DNA from: Rossellomorea marisflavi
Lineage (GTDB): Bacteria; Bacillota; Bacilli; Bacillales; Bacillaceae_B
Length of the DNA: 64,000 nt
Assembly: GCA_003667865.1 (NCBI GenBank)
Contig: CP033051.1
Span: 321,501-385,500, forward strand
Reading direction: 5' to 3'
Shown here: positions 7,746 through 16,181 of the stretch, one piece after another
Numbering within the stretch: the first letter of the stretch is position 1
How the letters are laid out: each line of letters begins with the position of its first letter
The notes under the pieces: model-generated
Told to the model about the DNA's origin: nothing
Database searches by the model: none
Seen by the model: the letters and a program-made list of their open reading frames with translations, nothing else
Made by a program: the position numbers and the translations under genes

Positions 7746-7929
7746 ATTCTTCTCTCCTCTTTTTTACTCTGTTAGATTTCTGCATTCCTTGCTCCAACGA
7801 TTACAACGTTTCCTCATCTCTTTAACAGAGTTTTCATTATTTGCTTGTCCTCATCATAGCGAATAAATATGACCAAATTGTTACCAAGCCTTTAACGAGC
7901 TATGAAGGATTCTTATAAACCGGATTTCT

Positions 7930-7957
7930 TTGATTTTCAGATTCGGTGTAGTATATT
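7930..7957 (+). promoter_or_regulatory. Probable sigma-A promoter of the MFS exporter gene
   Basis: TTGATT and TATATT are separated by 16 bp, with the start codon about 40 bp downstream. Confidence 0.5.
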
Positions 7958-7999
7958 GACGGTATTGTGTTGAAAAATAAATTTTGTGAGGAGATTATG

Positions 8000-9487
8000 A
8001 TGGATCAAAATAAAGATGCCACAACGTACGAATTTCTTGCTGACGACCCAAAATTCAATGTTAAACCTGTCATGATATCCCTTATTATTGGAGCCTTTTT
8101 CGCAATCTTAAATGAGACGTTGCTAAATATAGCTCTTACTACATTAAAAGAGCAATTCCTTGTTTCAACGGCAACTGTCCAATGGATGGCTACTGGCTTT
8201 CTACTCGTCATGGGGATTCTGACACCCATCTCGGCAGTACTTTTACAATCATTTACTACAAGACAGATGTTTATGGGAACCATGACCGTTTTTACTATTG
8301 GCACGATTATCTGTTCCTTTGCACCAACATTTCCAATTTTATTAACCGGTAGGCTACTACAAGCTGTTGGTACAGGATTATTAATTCCTATCATTTTCAA
8401 TACGTTCCTACTGATTTTCCCACCAGAACGACGTGGCGTTGTTATGGGGATGGTTGGTCTTGTGATTATGTTTGCACCCGCAATTGGACCAACCCTATCT
8501 GGAATTATCGTAGAGCATCTAGGATGGAGATATTTATTTATAACCGTTATCCCATTTGCTTTATTCTCTATTGTGTTCGCCTATAAATTTTTACGAAACG
8601 TAGGAGAAGTGACAAAACCAAAAATCGATATTCTATCAATCTTTTTGTCAACAGTCGGTTTTGGTGGTATTGTATTAGGCTTTAGCTTTGCAGGAGAAGG
8701 TGAGAATGGATTCCTCCAGCCGATTGTATTTTTACCTATCATAATTGGGGCGATTTCAATTGTTGTCTTTACATTAAGACAGCTTCGTTTAGAAGAACCG
8801 TTACTTGATGTTCGAGTGTTCCGATATCCTATGTTTTCAATCGCGCTTGTTTTATTCATTATAATTATTATGGCGATGTTCTCATCTGAAATCATTTTAC
8901 CGATGTATATGCAAGGACCTCTGGCTCTTTCACCTGCAACCGCAGGCTTAATCCTTTTGCCGGGAGCCCTATTAAACGGATTAATGTCTCCTGTAATGGG
9001 GAAGCTTTTTGACAAGTACGGCCCACGAAAATTGATTATTCCTGCAACAGTCGTGTTAACAGGAACAATGTTCACGTTAAGTCATGTGGGTATTGATACT
9101 CCTCTTATCCTGATTATTGTTTGTTATATCTTATTGATGGTATCTGTTTCCGCTATTATGATGCCAGCGCAAACAAATGGTCTCAATCAGCTTCCAAAAC
9201 GATTGTATCCTCATGGGACGGCTATCATGAATACATTACAGCCGGTATCGGGAGCCGTTGGAGTGTCTGTGTTTATTAGCATTATGACTACGAGACAAAC
9301 GAGTTATCTAAATGACTCTGCAACTCCTAACGACCCATTAACAATGAGTCAATCTCTTGTTGAAGGCGTGGAACTTGTGTACCTAATCGCCTTTGGATTA
9401 TCGCTTCTTGGGATGATTTTGTCGTTTTTTATTAAAAAGGCGTCACCGGGGGATATTAAGGATGAGGTTGGGTCTGTTGGGGAGTGA
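8000..9487 (+). CDS. DHA2-family multidrug MFS transporter (LmrB/EmrB type)
   Basis: A 495-residue integral membrane protein with about 14 membrane segments, the DHA2 (EmrB/QacA) layout. Visible motifs are LNIALTTLKEQF in segment 1, QWMATGFLLVMG in segment 2, LTGRLLQAVGTGLLIPI and motif C GPTLSGIIVEHLGWRYLF in segment 5. Such proteins export drugs or hydrophobic compounds by proton antiport; LmrB of B. subtilis (lincomycin, puromycin) is the nearest type I know. I use the second ATG of a pair because AGGAG is 6 nt before it. No local regulator gene is adjacent. Confidence 0.85.
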   Translation: MDQNKDATTYEFLADDPKFNVKPVMISLIIGAFFAILNETLLNIALTTLKEQFLVSTATVQWMATGFLLVMGILTPISAVLLQSFTTRQMFMGTMTVFTIGTIICSFAPTFPILLTGRLLQAVGTGLLIPIIFNTFLLIFPPERRGVVMGMVGLVIMFAPAIGPTLSGIIVEHLGWRYLFITVIPFALFSIVFAYKFLRNVGEVTKPKIDILSIFLSTVGFGGIVLGFSFAGEGENGFLQPIVFLPIIIGAISIVVFTLRQLRLEEPLLDVRVFRYPMFSIALVLFIIIIMAMFSSEIILPMYMQGPLALSPATAGLILLPGALLNGLMSPVMGKLFDKYGPRKLIIPATVVLTGTMFTLSHVGIDTPLILIIVCYILLMVSVSAIMMPAQTNGLNQLPKRLYPHGTAIMNTLQPVSGAVGVSVFISIMTTRQTSYLNDSATPNDPLTMSQSLVEGVELVYLIAFGLSLLGMILSFFIKKASPGDIKDEVGSVGE

Positions 9488-9505
9488 CTAGTAGGTTACT
9501 ATTAA

Positions 9506-9675
9506 TGTGGACCGTTGCTTTCCGCTGCAGGTGCTTGCTTTCCGCGGGGCGGGAGTGAGCCTCCTCGCTTCGCTGTGGGGTTCCGTTCCAGTGGGTACGG
9601 AACCTTGGTCTCACTTTGCCCGCTATTTCCCGCAGGAGTCAAGCACCTTCCGCTACAAGCAACTCCATAGTTTAA
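9506..9675 (+). repeat. Dispersed palindromic repeat, long variant
   Basis: It begins CCGTTGCTTTCCGCTGCAGG and ends with the near-complement around TTCCGCTACAAGCAAC, enclosing GCTTGCTTTCCGCGGGGCGG and CCCGCAGGAGTCAAGCACC. A central block (TTCCGTTCCAGTGGGTACGG) is shared with the copy near 56.7 kb but absent from the one near 54.2 kb. Any open frame across it is an artefact of its GC-rich sequence. With the following terminator it fills the 333-bp gap between the exporter and protease genes. Confidence 0.85.
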
Positions 9676-9736
9676 ACTAGTTTTCATTATATAGTCCATA
9701 AAGCAAAACTCTTTTTAAACAACTATCCACAGAACA

Positions 9737-9788
9737 AAAGTGCAGGCAAGTTACTATGAAACATTTAATAGCAACTTCCCTGCACTTT
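9737..9788 (-). terminator. Terminator of the HtrA-like protease gene
   Basis: AAAGTGCAGG pairs with CCTGCACTTT, extended by an imperfect inner stem (AAGTTACTA / TAGCAACTT). Confidence 0.7.
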
Positions 9789-9820
9789 ATTTTTGTAAAG
9801 GCTAGATTATTAACACAACA

Positions 9821-11053
9821 TTAAAGATTATTAGTAGTCAAAGTTAACGGGATCTCCATCTTTTCTCCACCACGATAAAGCGTAACCATCACTTTATCTC
9901 CTACCTTTAGATCACTATAAAGATGCTTTCTAAGATCGGAAGCTCCAGCAACTTCTTTGCCATCGATTGAAACAATAACATCTCCTACCTCGATCCCCGC
10001 TTTTGCTGCTCCCGATTCTGGATCAATGTTTGTCACCATAATTCCTTGTGTAACACTTTCAGGTAATCCTTGAAGGTAGTTCTGTGGCACTTGATCTAAG
10101 TTCGCAAGGCCAATCCCAATATAAGGTCTCGTTACTTTTCCAGTGTCTATGATCTCATTTACAATCGGCAGAAGATCATTGCTCGGAATCGCAAACCCTA
10201 ATCCCTCTACTCCACTGTTTGAAATTTTCAAGCTGTTAATCCCAATGACTTCACCTTTTGTGTTAATTAGTGCACCCCCGCTGTTTCCTGGATTAATGGC
10301 TGCATCTGTTTGAATAACATTTAGATCCCATTCACCGGCTGATGTTGAAACCGAAATCGAACGATCGACTGCACTAACAATTCCTTGTGTCACCGTTCTT
10401 GATAGATCCAGTCCTAGTGGGTTACCAATCGCAAGCACTTCATCTCCAGGACGAAGCGTTGATGAATCTCCAAATTCTAAAGTGTTATCACCGTATTGAC
10501 CATCAATCTTTAAAACCGCCAAATCCGTTAACGCATCTGCACCAATGACTTCAGCTTGAACTTTTTCTCCGTCATATAAGGATACTTCAAGCTGTGAAGC
10601 TCCTTCGATTACATGGTTATTCGTTACAATATACGTACCGTCATTTGTTTGTTTAAAAATAACCCCTGTTCCAGAGCCGCTTTCAACACTAGATGCTGTT
10701 GGCGAAAAAGGGCTTCGCTGCTCTTGAAGATTCACAATCCCAACAATAGCTTTAGAGGCATCCTCTACAATATCAGCCACCGAAGCATTTGAATTAGAAG
10801 CTGACGTTTGGGTTGCTGTAATATTTCCAGAAGCTGTTTCAACCTCTGCTGTTTCTAGCTGTTGAGCAGTATCTGTCGCTTTCTGCTGTACCTGTTCCTG
10901 AAAATAATCTGTATGTGGGAGTACAGTAAAGGTAAGCACAGATCCAAGAATACCTGCTGTTAAAGCTGTGAAGAAACCGTCTGTTTTTGAACGTTTTTTA
11001 TTATGGTTATAGTGAATCTCTCTTGTTTGTTCATCTTGTTTATTAAAATCCAT
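9821..11053 (-). CDS. HtrA-like serine protease (S1C family, PDZ domain)
   Basis: A 410-residue membrane-anchored protease: short cytoplasmic head, membrane segment (about 26-46), Ser/Thr/Gln-rich linker, trypsin-like domain and C-terminal PDZ domain (about 310-400). The catalytic triad is H147 (TNNHVIEG), D177 (LTDLAVLKID) and S258 (PGNSGGAL). Family members degrade or refold misfolded proteins at the membrane-wall interface; B. subtilis has HtrA, HtrB and YyxA, and the length is closest to YyxA. I cannot say which paralogue this is. It is transcribed alone, with its own terminator, and I see no clear CssR site upstream. Confidence 0.92.
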   Translation of the reverse strand: MDFNKQDEQTREIHYNHNKKRSKTDGFFTALTAGILGSVLTFTVLPHTDYFQEQVQQKATDTAQQLETAEVETASGNITATQTSASNSNASVADIVEDASKAIVGIVNLQEQRSPFSPTASSVESGSGTGVIFKQTNDGTYIVTNNHVIEGASQLEVSLYDGEKVQAEVIGADALTDLAVLKIDGQYGDNTLEFGDSSTLRPGDEVLAIGNPLGLDLSRTVTQGIVSAVDRSISVSTSAGEWDLNVIQTDAAINPGNSGGALINTKGEVIGINSLKISNSGVEGLGFAIPSNDLLPIVNEIIDTGKVTRPYIGIGLANLDQVPQNYLQGLPESVTQGIMVTNIDPESGAAKAGIEVGDVIVSIDGKEVAGASDLRKHLYSDLKVGDKVMVTLYRGGEKMEIPLTLTTNNL

Positions 11054-11350
11054 ATCATAATTCCTCCTACTATTTTAAAAGATGTCCCTTTGAACGCTTT
11101 TATCTCGTTGCTAGTTCCTATCTTAAATAGTAGATATTACGAAATTATGAACAAGATATGAAAAAGGTTATAACATTTTGAAAAGAAAGTTGTTTTTCCT
11201 ACATCCTGCCCTATATTTCGGGTTATTTTGAACATTAATTGTAGAATTTTAATAGTTTACTTGGTTGCTATCACGAAATAAGCTCTCATTATTTAAATTT
11301 CGCTATAGAATCTGGTGATGCTCAAGTGGAAAATTAGGTGATTTCTTATT
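11054..11350. other. Non-coding stretch upstream of the protease gene
   Basis: AT-rich sequence that must hold the protease promoter. I find no convincing gene, operator or strong hairpin here. Confidence 0.5.
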
Positions 11351-11455
11351 TATGGGAACATTCTTGATGCTTATGGGAACATTCTCGGCTTTTATGGGAA
11401 CTTTCCCCGAACTTATGGGAACATTCCCGACTTTTATGGGAATGTTCCCTCAAGA
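11351..11455 (+). repeat. 21-bp tandem array A (TATGGGAACATTC core, 5 units)
   Basis: Units start at 11351, 11372, 11393, 11414 and 11435, an exact 21-bp period. Each begins TATGGGAA and continues with (C/T)(A/T/G)TTC; the last 7-8 bases vary, usually ending in CT or TTT. Within the core, GGGAA and TTCCC are inverted. Because 21 is a multiple of three, a frame reads MGTFxxx repeatedly, but it has no ribosome-binding site. Array B near 42.3 kb is the same element on the opposite strand. Confidence 0.85.
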
Positions 11456-11542
11456 ACTCTTAAAAACTTCACTCACTTTTTTCAGACGAACCAACACATA
11501 CTACACGCTCATTTCATCAAAACCCCCACTTAAAACAAAATA

Positions 11543-11587
11543 AAAAAAGCCATAAGCATCATTCTTACAAACAATGCTCACAGCTTT
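11543..11587 (-). terminator. Terminator of the mhqE-mhqD operon
   Basis: On the minus strand AAAGCTGTGAGCAT pairs imperfectly with ATGCTTATGGCTTT and a run of seven T follows. Confidence 0.75.
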
Positions 11588-11593
11588 AATCAA

Positions 11594-12202
11594 CTATTTA
11601 CTATTCTTCTCGAACCATTCTCTTGCTGCGTCAACCTCTTCACGTCTTAATTCATGCCCACCATCTGTCCAAAACTCGGTTACTTCAGCTTGTGCACCTC
11701 GAAGCGTTTCAGCCAGTTCCTTTGTTTCGTTTGCAGGAATCAGTGGATCATGCTTGCCTGCTCCGATAAAGACTGGAGTCCCCGTTAAGTCTGGTAATTG
11801 AATATTTCGTAATGGCACCATTGCATGAAATAAGATTCCACCTTGTAAGGCATTTTTATAATGATACAGTAAGCTTCCTGCTATATTCGCACCATTTGAA
11901 TAGCCTATTGCTACCACTTTATTACGATTGAACCCATGCGTTTCTGCCATCTCATCAATAAAGTCATGTAGTTCTTTTGTACGGAATACAAGATCTTCTT
12001 CGTCGAATACACCTTCTGCTAGGCGACGGAAGAATCGAGGCATACCATTTTCAGAGACATTTCCTCTAACGCCTAGAACCGAAGCACCTGGTGCAATCAT
12101 TTCAGCTAGTGGAAGTAGGTCACGTTCATTTCCACCGGTTCCATGTAAGAGCAATAACGTTGTGTCGTTTCCTTCTTTTCCATTTATAAAAATATGTTCC
12201 AT
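11594..12202 (-). CDS. mhqD: Carboxylesterase MhqD (alpha/beta hydrolase)
   Basis: A 202-residue alpha/beta hydrolase with oxyanion motif LLLHGTGGNE, nucleophile S102 in IGYSNGANIAG, and D152 and H183 (GGHELRREEV) completing the triad. It matches the phospholipase/carboxylesterase family of B. subtilis MhqD (YodD), a member of the quinone-stress regulon. It lies 16 bp after the ring-cleaving dioxygenase gene, the same pair order as mhqED, so it probably hydrolyses products of that enzyme. No secretion signal is present. The physiological substrate has not been defined for the family. Confidence 0.88.
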   Translation of the reverse strand: MEHIFINGKEGNDTTLLLLHGTGGNERDLLPLAEMIAPGASVLGVRGNVSENGMPRFFRRLAEGVFDEEDLVFRTKELHDFIDEMAETHGFNRNKVVAIGYSNGANIAGSLLYHYKNALQGGILFHAMVPLRNIQLPDLTGTPVFIGAGKHDPLIPANETKELAETLRGAQAEVTEFWTDGGHELRREEVDAAREWFEKNSK

Positions 12203-12218
12203 CGAATTGTCCTCCTTA

Positions 12219-13208
12219 TCATTCTTTTGTATCTAATGGCTTAAGCTTTGCCTCAATTTGTTCACGTTGATTTTCGAAGTATGGTGGCAGTGCCAGGCTT
12301 TCACCGAGATGCTCAAAGTCCTCGTCACCCTCAAATCCAGGTCCATCTGTTGCAAGCTCAAATAAAATTCCATTTGGCTCCCTAAAGTACAGTGAACGGA
12401 AATAATAGCGCTCAACAAATCCTGAATTCGGAATTTGAACCTGTTTGATTCTCTCTACCCATTTTTTCAGTTCTTCCTCATTTTCAACTCGGAATGCTAC
12501 ATGATGAACACTTCCACGACCTGGTCGTTCTCTTGGAAGATCCGCTCGTTCAGTTATATGAACCTCTGCACCTGTTCCCCCTTCACCCGTCTCATAAACA
12601 TGAGTAGTAAAAGTTGAACCGTCTATCGTCTTTTCATAAGTCCCTACCTCTCGATAACCTAATAGATCCGTTAACACTTTCACGGATGTTTCTAAACGAG
12701 AAACGGTTAAATAGACAGGTCCAAGCCCTCGAATGGCATACTCTGTTGGAACAGGACTTTGATCCCATGGCGTTCCAGCCTCTACTCCTTTATTTCTTTC
12801 ATCTGAAACAAGTGTTAATCGCTGCCCCTCAAAATCACGGAAAGATAATACAGTACGTCCAAATTCTTCTGTAATGTCATCATGCTCAACCTTAAACTCC
12901 TCAAAGCGCTTCTTCCAAAAGTGAAGTGATTGGTCATTCGGTACACGAAGTGATGTTGTTGAAATACTATTTGTCCCATTATACGTACGGCCGGCGCGCG
13001 GGATTTCAAAAAACGTAAGGTCCGTCCCTGGATTGCCTCTTTCGTCTGCGTAAAATAGGTGATAAACAGAGGTGTCGTCTTGGTTAACGGTTTTTTTGAC
13101 TAAACGCATTCCTAGTACCTTTGTATAAAAAGCATAGTTTTCTTTTGCATTTGCAGTAATAGCTGATACATGGTGTTGCCCTTTTAATGGCTTTAACGAT
13201 ATTGTCAT
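12219..13208 (-). CDS. mhqE: Ring-cleaving dioxygenase MhqE (glyoxalase fold)
   Basis: A 329-residue protein of two vicinal-oxygen-chelate modules: residues about 8-135 (GQHHVSAITANAKENYAFYTKVLGM) and about 150-290 (GPVYLTVSRLETSVKVLTDLLG, then GSVHHVAFRV). Likely metal ligands are the first-module histidine, the second HHVAF histidine and the glutamate of NGILFELATDGPGF. It fits the MhqE/MhqO family that opens hydroquinone or catechol rings in B. subtilis. GAAGGAGG precedes the ATG. The gene heads a two-gene operon with mhqD and has an MhqR-like operator across its promoter, so induction by quinones is likely. Assignment as MhqE rather than MhqO rests on the neighbour. Confidence 0.88.
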   Translation of the reverse strand: MTISLKPLKGQHHVSAITANAKENYAFYTKVLGMRLVKKTVNQDDTSVYHLFYADERGNPGTDLTFFEIPRAGRTYNGTNSISTTSLRVPNDQSLHFWKKRFEEFKVEHDDITEEFGRTVLSFRDFEGQRLTLVSDERNKGVEAGTPWDQSPVPTEYAIRGLGPVYLTVSRLETSVKVLTDLLGYREVGTYEKTIDGSTFTTHVYETGEGGTGAEVHITERADLPRERPGRGSVHHVAFRVENEEELKKWVERIKQVQIPNSGFVERYYFRSLYFREPNGILFELATDGPGFEGDEDFEHLGESLALPPYFENQREQIEAKLKPLDTKE

Positions 13209-13252
13209 AAAAAAGATCCTCCTTCAAAGATCAATTTTTGTCTTCTATGTAC

Positions 13253-13286
13253 ATTGTACTCGAAAATATCTTAATTTCAAGATATT
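13253..13286 (-). promoter_or_regulatory. mhqE promoter overlapped by an MhqR-like operator
   Basis: On the minus strand TTGAAA and TACAAT are separated by 16 bp. Across the -35 and spacer lies the inverted repeat AATATCTT-N6-AAGATATT, perfect over 8-bp arms. B. subtilis MhqR operators have the form TATCT...AGATA, so a MarR-type repressor such as MhqR should block this promoter. No mhqR gene is in the window. Confidence 0.75.
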
Positions 13287-13330
13287 AACTCATCGAAATA
13301 TAAAAAACCTACATATGTCTAACTGAACAT

Positions 13331-13373
13331 AAAAAAACTTGCAGGATAGTTAGTATCTACTCTACAAGTTTGG
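13331..13373 (-). terminator. Terminator of the PP2C phosphatase gene
   Basis: On the minus strand AAACTTGTAG pairs with CCTGCAAGTTT and a T run follows. Confidence 0.65.
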
Positions 13374-13389
13374 TGATATTTATCAATCT

Positions 13390-14589
13390 TCATTCATTTT
13401 TTAGATCTATAGTGACAATACAGATATCATCCTGAAAAGACTCTTCAGCTTGTAGCTTTTGCTGGAAATAATGTAGAAAAGAACCCCCGTACCCTTTTGC
13501 CACTAGCAATTCTTCCTTCAGACAGATGATCTTACTATTATTAGGTTCAAAAATTTGGTCTGTAAATCCATCTGTATAAATAAAAATTGATGACTCTTTA
13601 TCAATAGAAATTTTGTGACTTTTATTTGGAAAGTCATTCAGAATGCCCAATGGAACAGTGCCATCATCAAGAAGCGTAATCGTATCCTTTCCAATCACTG
13701 CACCTGGTGGATGTCCTGCATTCATATATTCTAACGTCTGATTATTTGTATCAACAACTAAATATAGGGCTGTTACATATGTTTGAATGCCTTCTTCTTC
13801 TTTAAACAAGTCTAGAATTCTATCATTAAGTGATTGTAGCACCGTATATGGATCTGAGTCCTCGACAATTAATTCCTTAAGCATCGGACAAATCATCATA
13901 CCTACTAGTGCCGATGTCACCCCATGGCCCATGACATCTAGAATAATCGCTCCATATTTTCCTGCCTCAATCTCGTACCACGCACACAGGTCTCCTGATA
14001 AACTACTAGAAGGGCTGTAGAAATAATCAATTATGACATGTTCTTCTTTTATAGGCTTGCTGATAACTGAGGATTGAAGTCTTCTTGCAAGATTTAGCTC
14101 TTTCTTCGTTTGCTTTTTAAATAAGTCTAGTTGGCTGAAAATACCTTCTAACTCTATCGTGTTTGCGATTAAATTTGCATATGCCTCCAGAAGCGGGATA
14201 TGCGCTTCATCTAACGCATTTACCTTAGGGTCTAAGGCACAAAGTGTACCAAAAACGTTTCCATCTTCTAAAATAATCGGGACTCCAAGATATGAGCGTA
14301 TATTAAATAATGAAGTAACTTCTAATTGATTTACGAACGGAGATTCTAGAGAGTCTTTAATAAGAAGAGGCTTCTGGTGTGCTGCAACAATGTTACAGTA
14401 GGAATCCTCAACCGGAATATCAACTTCTGACGGTATATGACAGCCACCTTCAAAATTAATTACTTCCAAGATTTTAAATCTATCATTTTGAGTACTTGAA
14501 ATAAAGTACGTATTTGCCGGTATCGTTTGCTTCATAAGCTGAAAAACATTCTCTGCTGCTTGCTCAAATCGCGATGTTTCTTTCATCAT
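13390..14589 (-). CDS. GAF-domain PP2C-type phosphatase (RsbU/SpoIIE family)
   Basis: A 399-residue cytoplasmic protein: a GAF sensor domain (about 15-150), a short coiled linker (LFKKQTKKELNLARRLQSSVI) and a PPM/SpoIIE phosphatase domain (about 190-395) with metal-binding aspartates in SGDLCAWYE, ILDVMGHG and IYTDGFTDQ. Such proteins dephosphorylate anti-anti-sigma factors or control partner switching; RsbU and RsbP of the sigma-B pathway have the same catalytic domain. The target here is unknown, as no rsbV-type gene is nearby. It follows a histidine kinase gene but a terminator lies between them. AAGGAG is 7 nt before the ATG. Confidence 0.88.
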   Translation of the reverse strand: MMKETSRFEQAAENVFQLMKQTIPANTYFISSTQNDRFKILEVINFEGGCHIPSEVDIPVEDSYCNIVAAHQKPLLIKDSLESPFVNQLEVTSLFNIRSYLGVPIILEDGNVFGTLCALDPKVNALDEAHIPLLEAYANLIANTIELEGIFSQLDLFKKQTKKELNLARRLQSSVISKPIKEEHVIIDYFYSPSSSLSGDLCAWYEIEAGKYGAIILDVMGHGVTSALVGMMICPMLKELIVEDSDPYTVLQSLNDRILDLFKEEEGIQTYVTALYLVVDTNNQTLEYMNAGHPPGAVIGKDTITLLDDGTVPLGILNDFPNKSHKISIDKESSIFIYTDGFTDQIFEPNNSKIICLKEELLVAKGYGGSFLHYFQQKLQAEESFQDDICIVTIDLKNE

Positions 14590-14668
14590 AATGAATCTCC
14601 TTAAAGGTTTTGCCTTCTTACACTAGTATACACTATTCAAATCCGTTTGAATGCTGGTTACTCTCTCC

Positions 14669-14696
14669 AAAAAAACCTACTCTCTAACAGAGTAAG
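14669..14696 (-). terminator. Terminator after the soluble histidine kinase gene
   Basis: On the minus strand CTTACTCT and AGAGTAG form a stem followed by a run of seven T. Confidence 0.65.
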
Positions 14697-14717
14697 CTTT
14701 CCAATAATAGTATGAAT

Positions 14718-15836
14718 TTATAACTCTATGAAAAAAGTTGTCCAATCAGGATTCGATTCACAGTAAATGTCTCCATGATGCTTCTCGATGATCTGTCGAC
14801 AAACATAAAGGCCAATTCCTGTTCCAGTCTTCTTATGAGTAACGAAGGGCTTAAATATTTCCGTAATGGTATTTTTTGGTATCATTGGTCCATTATTTGA
14901 AATTGATATAATCGTTTTCCCTTCTACAACCTGCGCCCTTACATGAATCCGTTTTTCTTTTTTCTCATTTTGCAAGGCATCGATTGAATTTAGAAGTATA
15001 TTTAATAGAACTTGACGAATCTCTTGTTTAAACCCATCAATGAATATTCCATCATCTAACTCTAAGGTAAAACTCACATTATTCTCAGCAAAGCTAGGAT
15101 ATAAGAAACCTTTTATATCTTTTAATAGAACCCCTAGATAGAATTTTTCTCTAGTAGAATCGACAACCTCTTTCTTCGATAATAAAAGGAATTGTGTAAT
15201 TCTAAAATTTAACTGTTCGAGCTCATACGATATAATATCTAAATATGGCAGATGAGAGTATTCATTTCGAAGAATTTTTGTGAAACCAATCACAGATGTA
15301 AGCGGATTTCGAATTTCGTGGACAAAGCTAGAAGACATTTGACCTAGAAGCGTTAAGCGATCATGATGAGCTTGCTCAATATAAGTTTTACTATCTTCAA
15401 GTTCTTTATCCTTTATTTCGGTATAGCGTAAAACGGCATAATAAATAAACTCATCAAATAATACATTGATTCTATTAATTGTCGGTTGAAGATTCACCAA
15501 CTGAATTCCAGAATCATAGAGATGTTTGAAGATTTCACTGCGTCCATTATTCACATTATAAATAAATTCCCCAATGTTCACCTTTGCTTCAACACGCTCT
15601 GCAGCAACCTTAAAAGCATGTTCCTTAATCAGACCTAAGTCTTTATCGTCTTTTAAGCATTGCACAACAAGCTGAAGCATCCTTCTACCATTTTCAGAAA
15701 TATTGTCCTTATAGACATCATGCTCAGAATAAATAATTCTCTTTTTCCAGCTTTCCACAAACAGCTCGAGATTGTCTTCTAAATAAGAACTCAGTTTTTC
15801 ATCTACCATAACCAGAATGATCACATCCTCTTTCAT
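14718..15836 (-). CDS. Soluble sensor histidine kinase (sporulation-kinase-like)
   Basis: A 372-residue kinase with no membrane segments. Residues about 10-145 form an all-helical sensor region of the RsbRD-N kind (LSSYLEDNLELFVESWKKRI, then ERVEAKVNIGEFIYNV). HisKA follows with the phospho-acceptor in FVHEIRNPLTSVIGF, then HATPase_c with the N box NILLNSIDAL and GTGIGLYVCRQI. The catalytic half resembles KinA-E type kinases that feed the Spo0 phosphorelay, and there is no adjacent regulator gene, as for those kinases. The ligand is unknown. The start is uncertain: an ATG nine codons downstream is also possible. Confidence 0.85.
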   Translation of the reverse strand: MKEDVIILVMVDEKLSSYLEDNLELFVESWKKRIIYSEHDVYKDNISENGRRMLQLVVQCLKDDKDLGLIKEHAFKVAAERVEAKVNIGEFIYNVNNGRSEIFKHLYDSGIQLVNLQPTINRINVLFDEFIYYAVLRYTEIKDKELEDSKTYIEQAHHDRLTLLGQMSSSFVHEIRNPLTSVIGFTKILRNEYSHLPYLDIISYELEQLNFRITQFLLLSKKEVVDSTREKFYLGVLLKDIKGFLYPSFAENNVSFTLELDDGIFIDGFKQEIRQVLLNILLNSIDALQNEKKEKRIHVRAQVVEGKTIISISNNGPMIPKNTITEIFKPFVTHKKTGTGIGLYVCRQIIEKHHGDIYCESNPDWTTFFIEL

Positions 15837-16136
15837 TCATAAGGTATTCTCATCTATAATATATCAAGAAAATAATATTGAATAAAATCTTAATGTAAAA
15901 AATATGTAATATTTTGTATTGAGGTTTGAATTTTCAGAATACTTACCAATTCTTTATAATTCGACAGCAACACCAAATCTCCTCTTTTTTGAGGGACGGA
16001 CCTTGCTAATCATTCAATAAAATTTTTATCACGTTACACTAGTCAAAATCTCCAGCAAGATGTGGCCTTTTACATAATCATACATCGCTTTAAAACTAGT
16101 ATAAAAATATGAAACTTGATTTGAACTACCTTTTAT
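15837..16136. other. Intergenic stretch with a GGGACGGACC half-hairpin
   Basis: No gene is visible. At 15989-16003 TGAGGGACGGACCTT repeats one arm of the hairpin family seen at 3461 and 62539, without its complement nearby, so it looks like a broken copy. The rest is AT-rich and must hold the start of the kinase transcript. Confidence 0.5.
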
Positions 16137-16157
16137 TAGATAGTTATCTTATAATAT
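16137..16157 (+). promoter_or_regulatory. Putative operator before the ArsR-type regulator gene
   Basis: TTAGATAGTTATCTTATAAT contains AGATA-GT-TATCT, a perfect short palindrome, overlapping a TATAAT -10. Nearly the same 21 bp (TTAGATGATTATCTTATAAT, then A) lies at 17908 before the ABC exporter operon, which suggests one regulator for both promoters. Confidence 0.6.
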
Positions 16158-16181
16158 CATTTACAAATTAGGAGGTTGAAT

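Noticed and set aside
8005-8400. Long antisense frame within the MFS exporter gene
   Set aside because: Overlaps conserved transporter motifs on the other strand and has no start signal.
9502-9699. Coding frame within the palindromic repeat
   Set aside because: The frame follows GC-rich repeat DNA. Other copies of the repeat break it or read differently.
11352-11543. Open frame reading MGTFxxx repeats across array A as a gene
   Set aside because: It lacks a ribosome-binding site. The repeat arises because 21 bp is seven codons, and the matching frame in array B decays into unrelated sequence.
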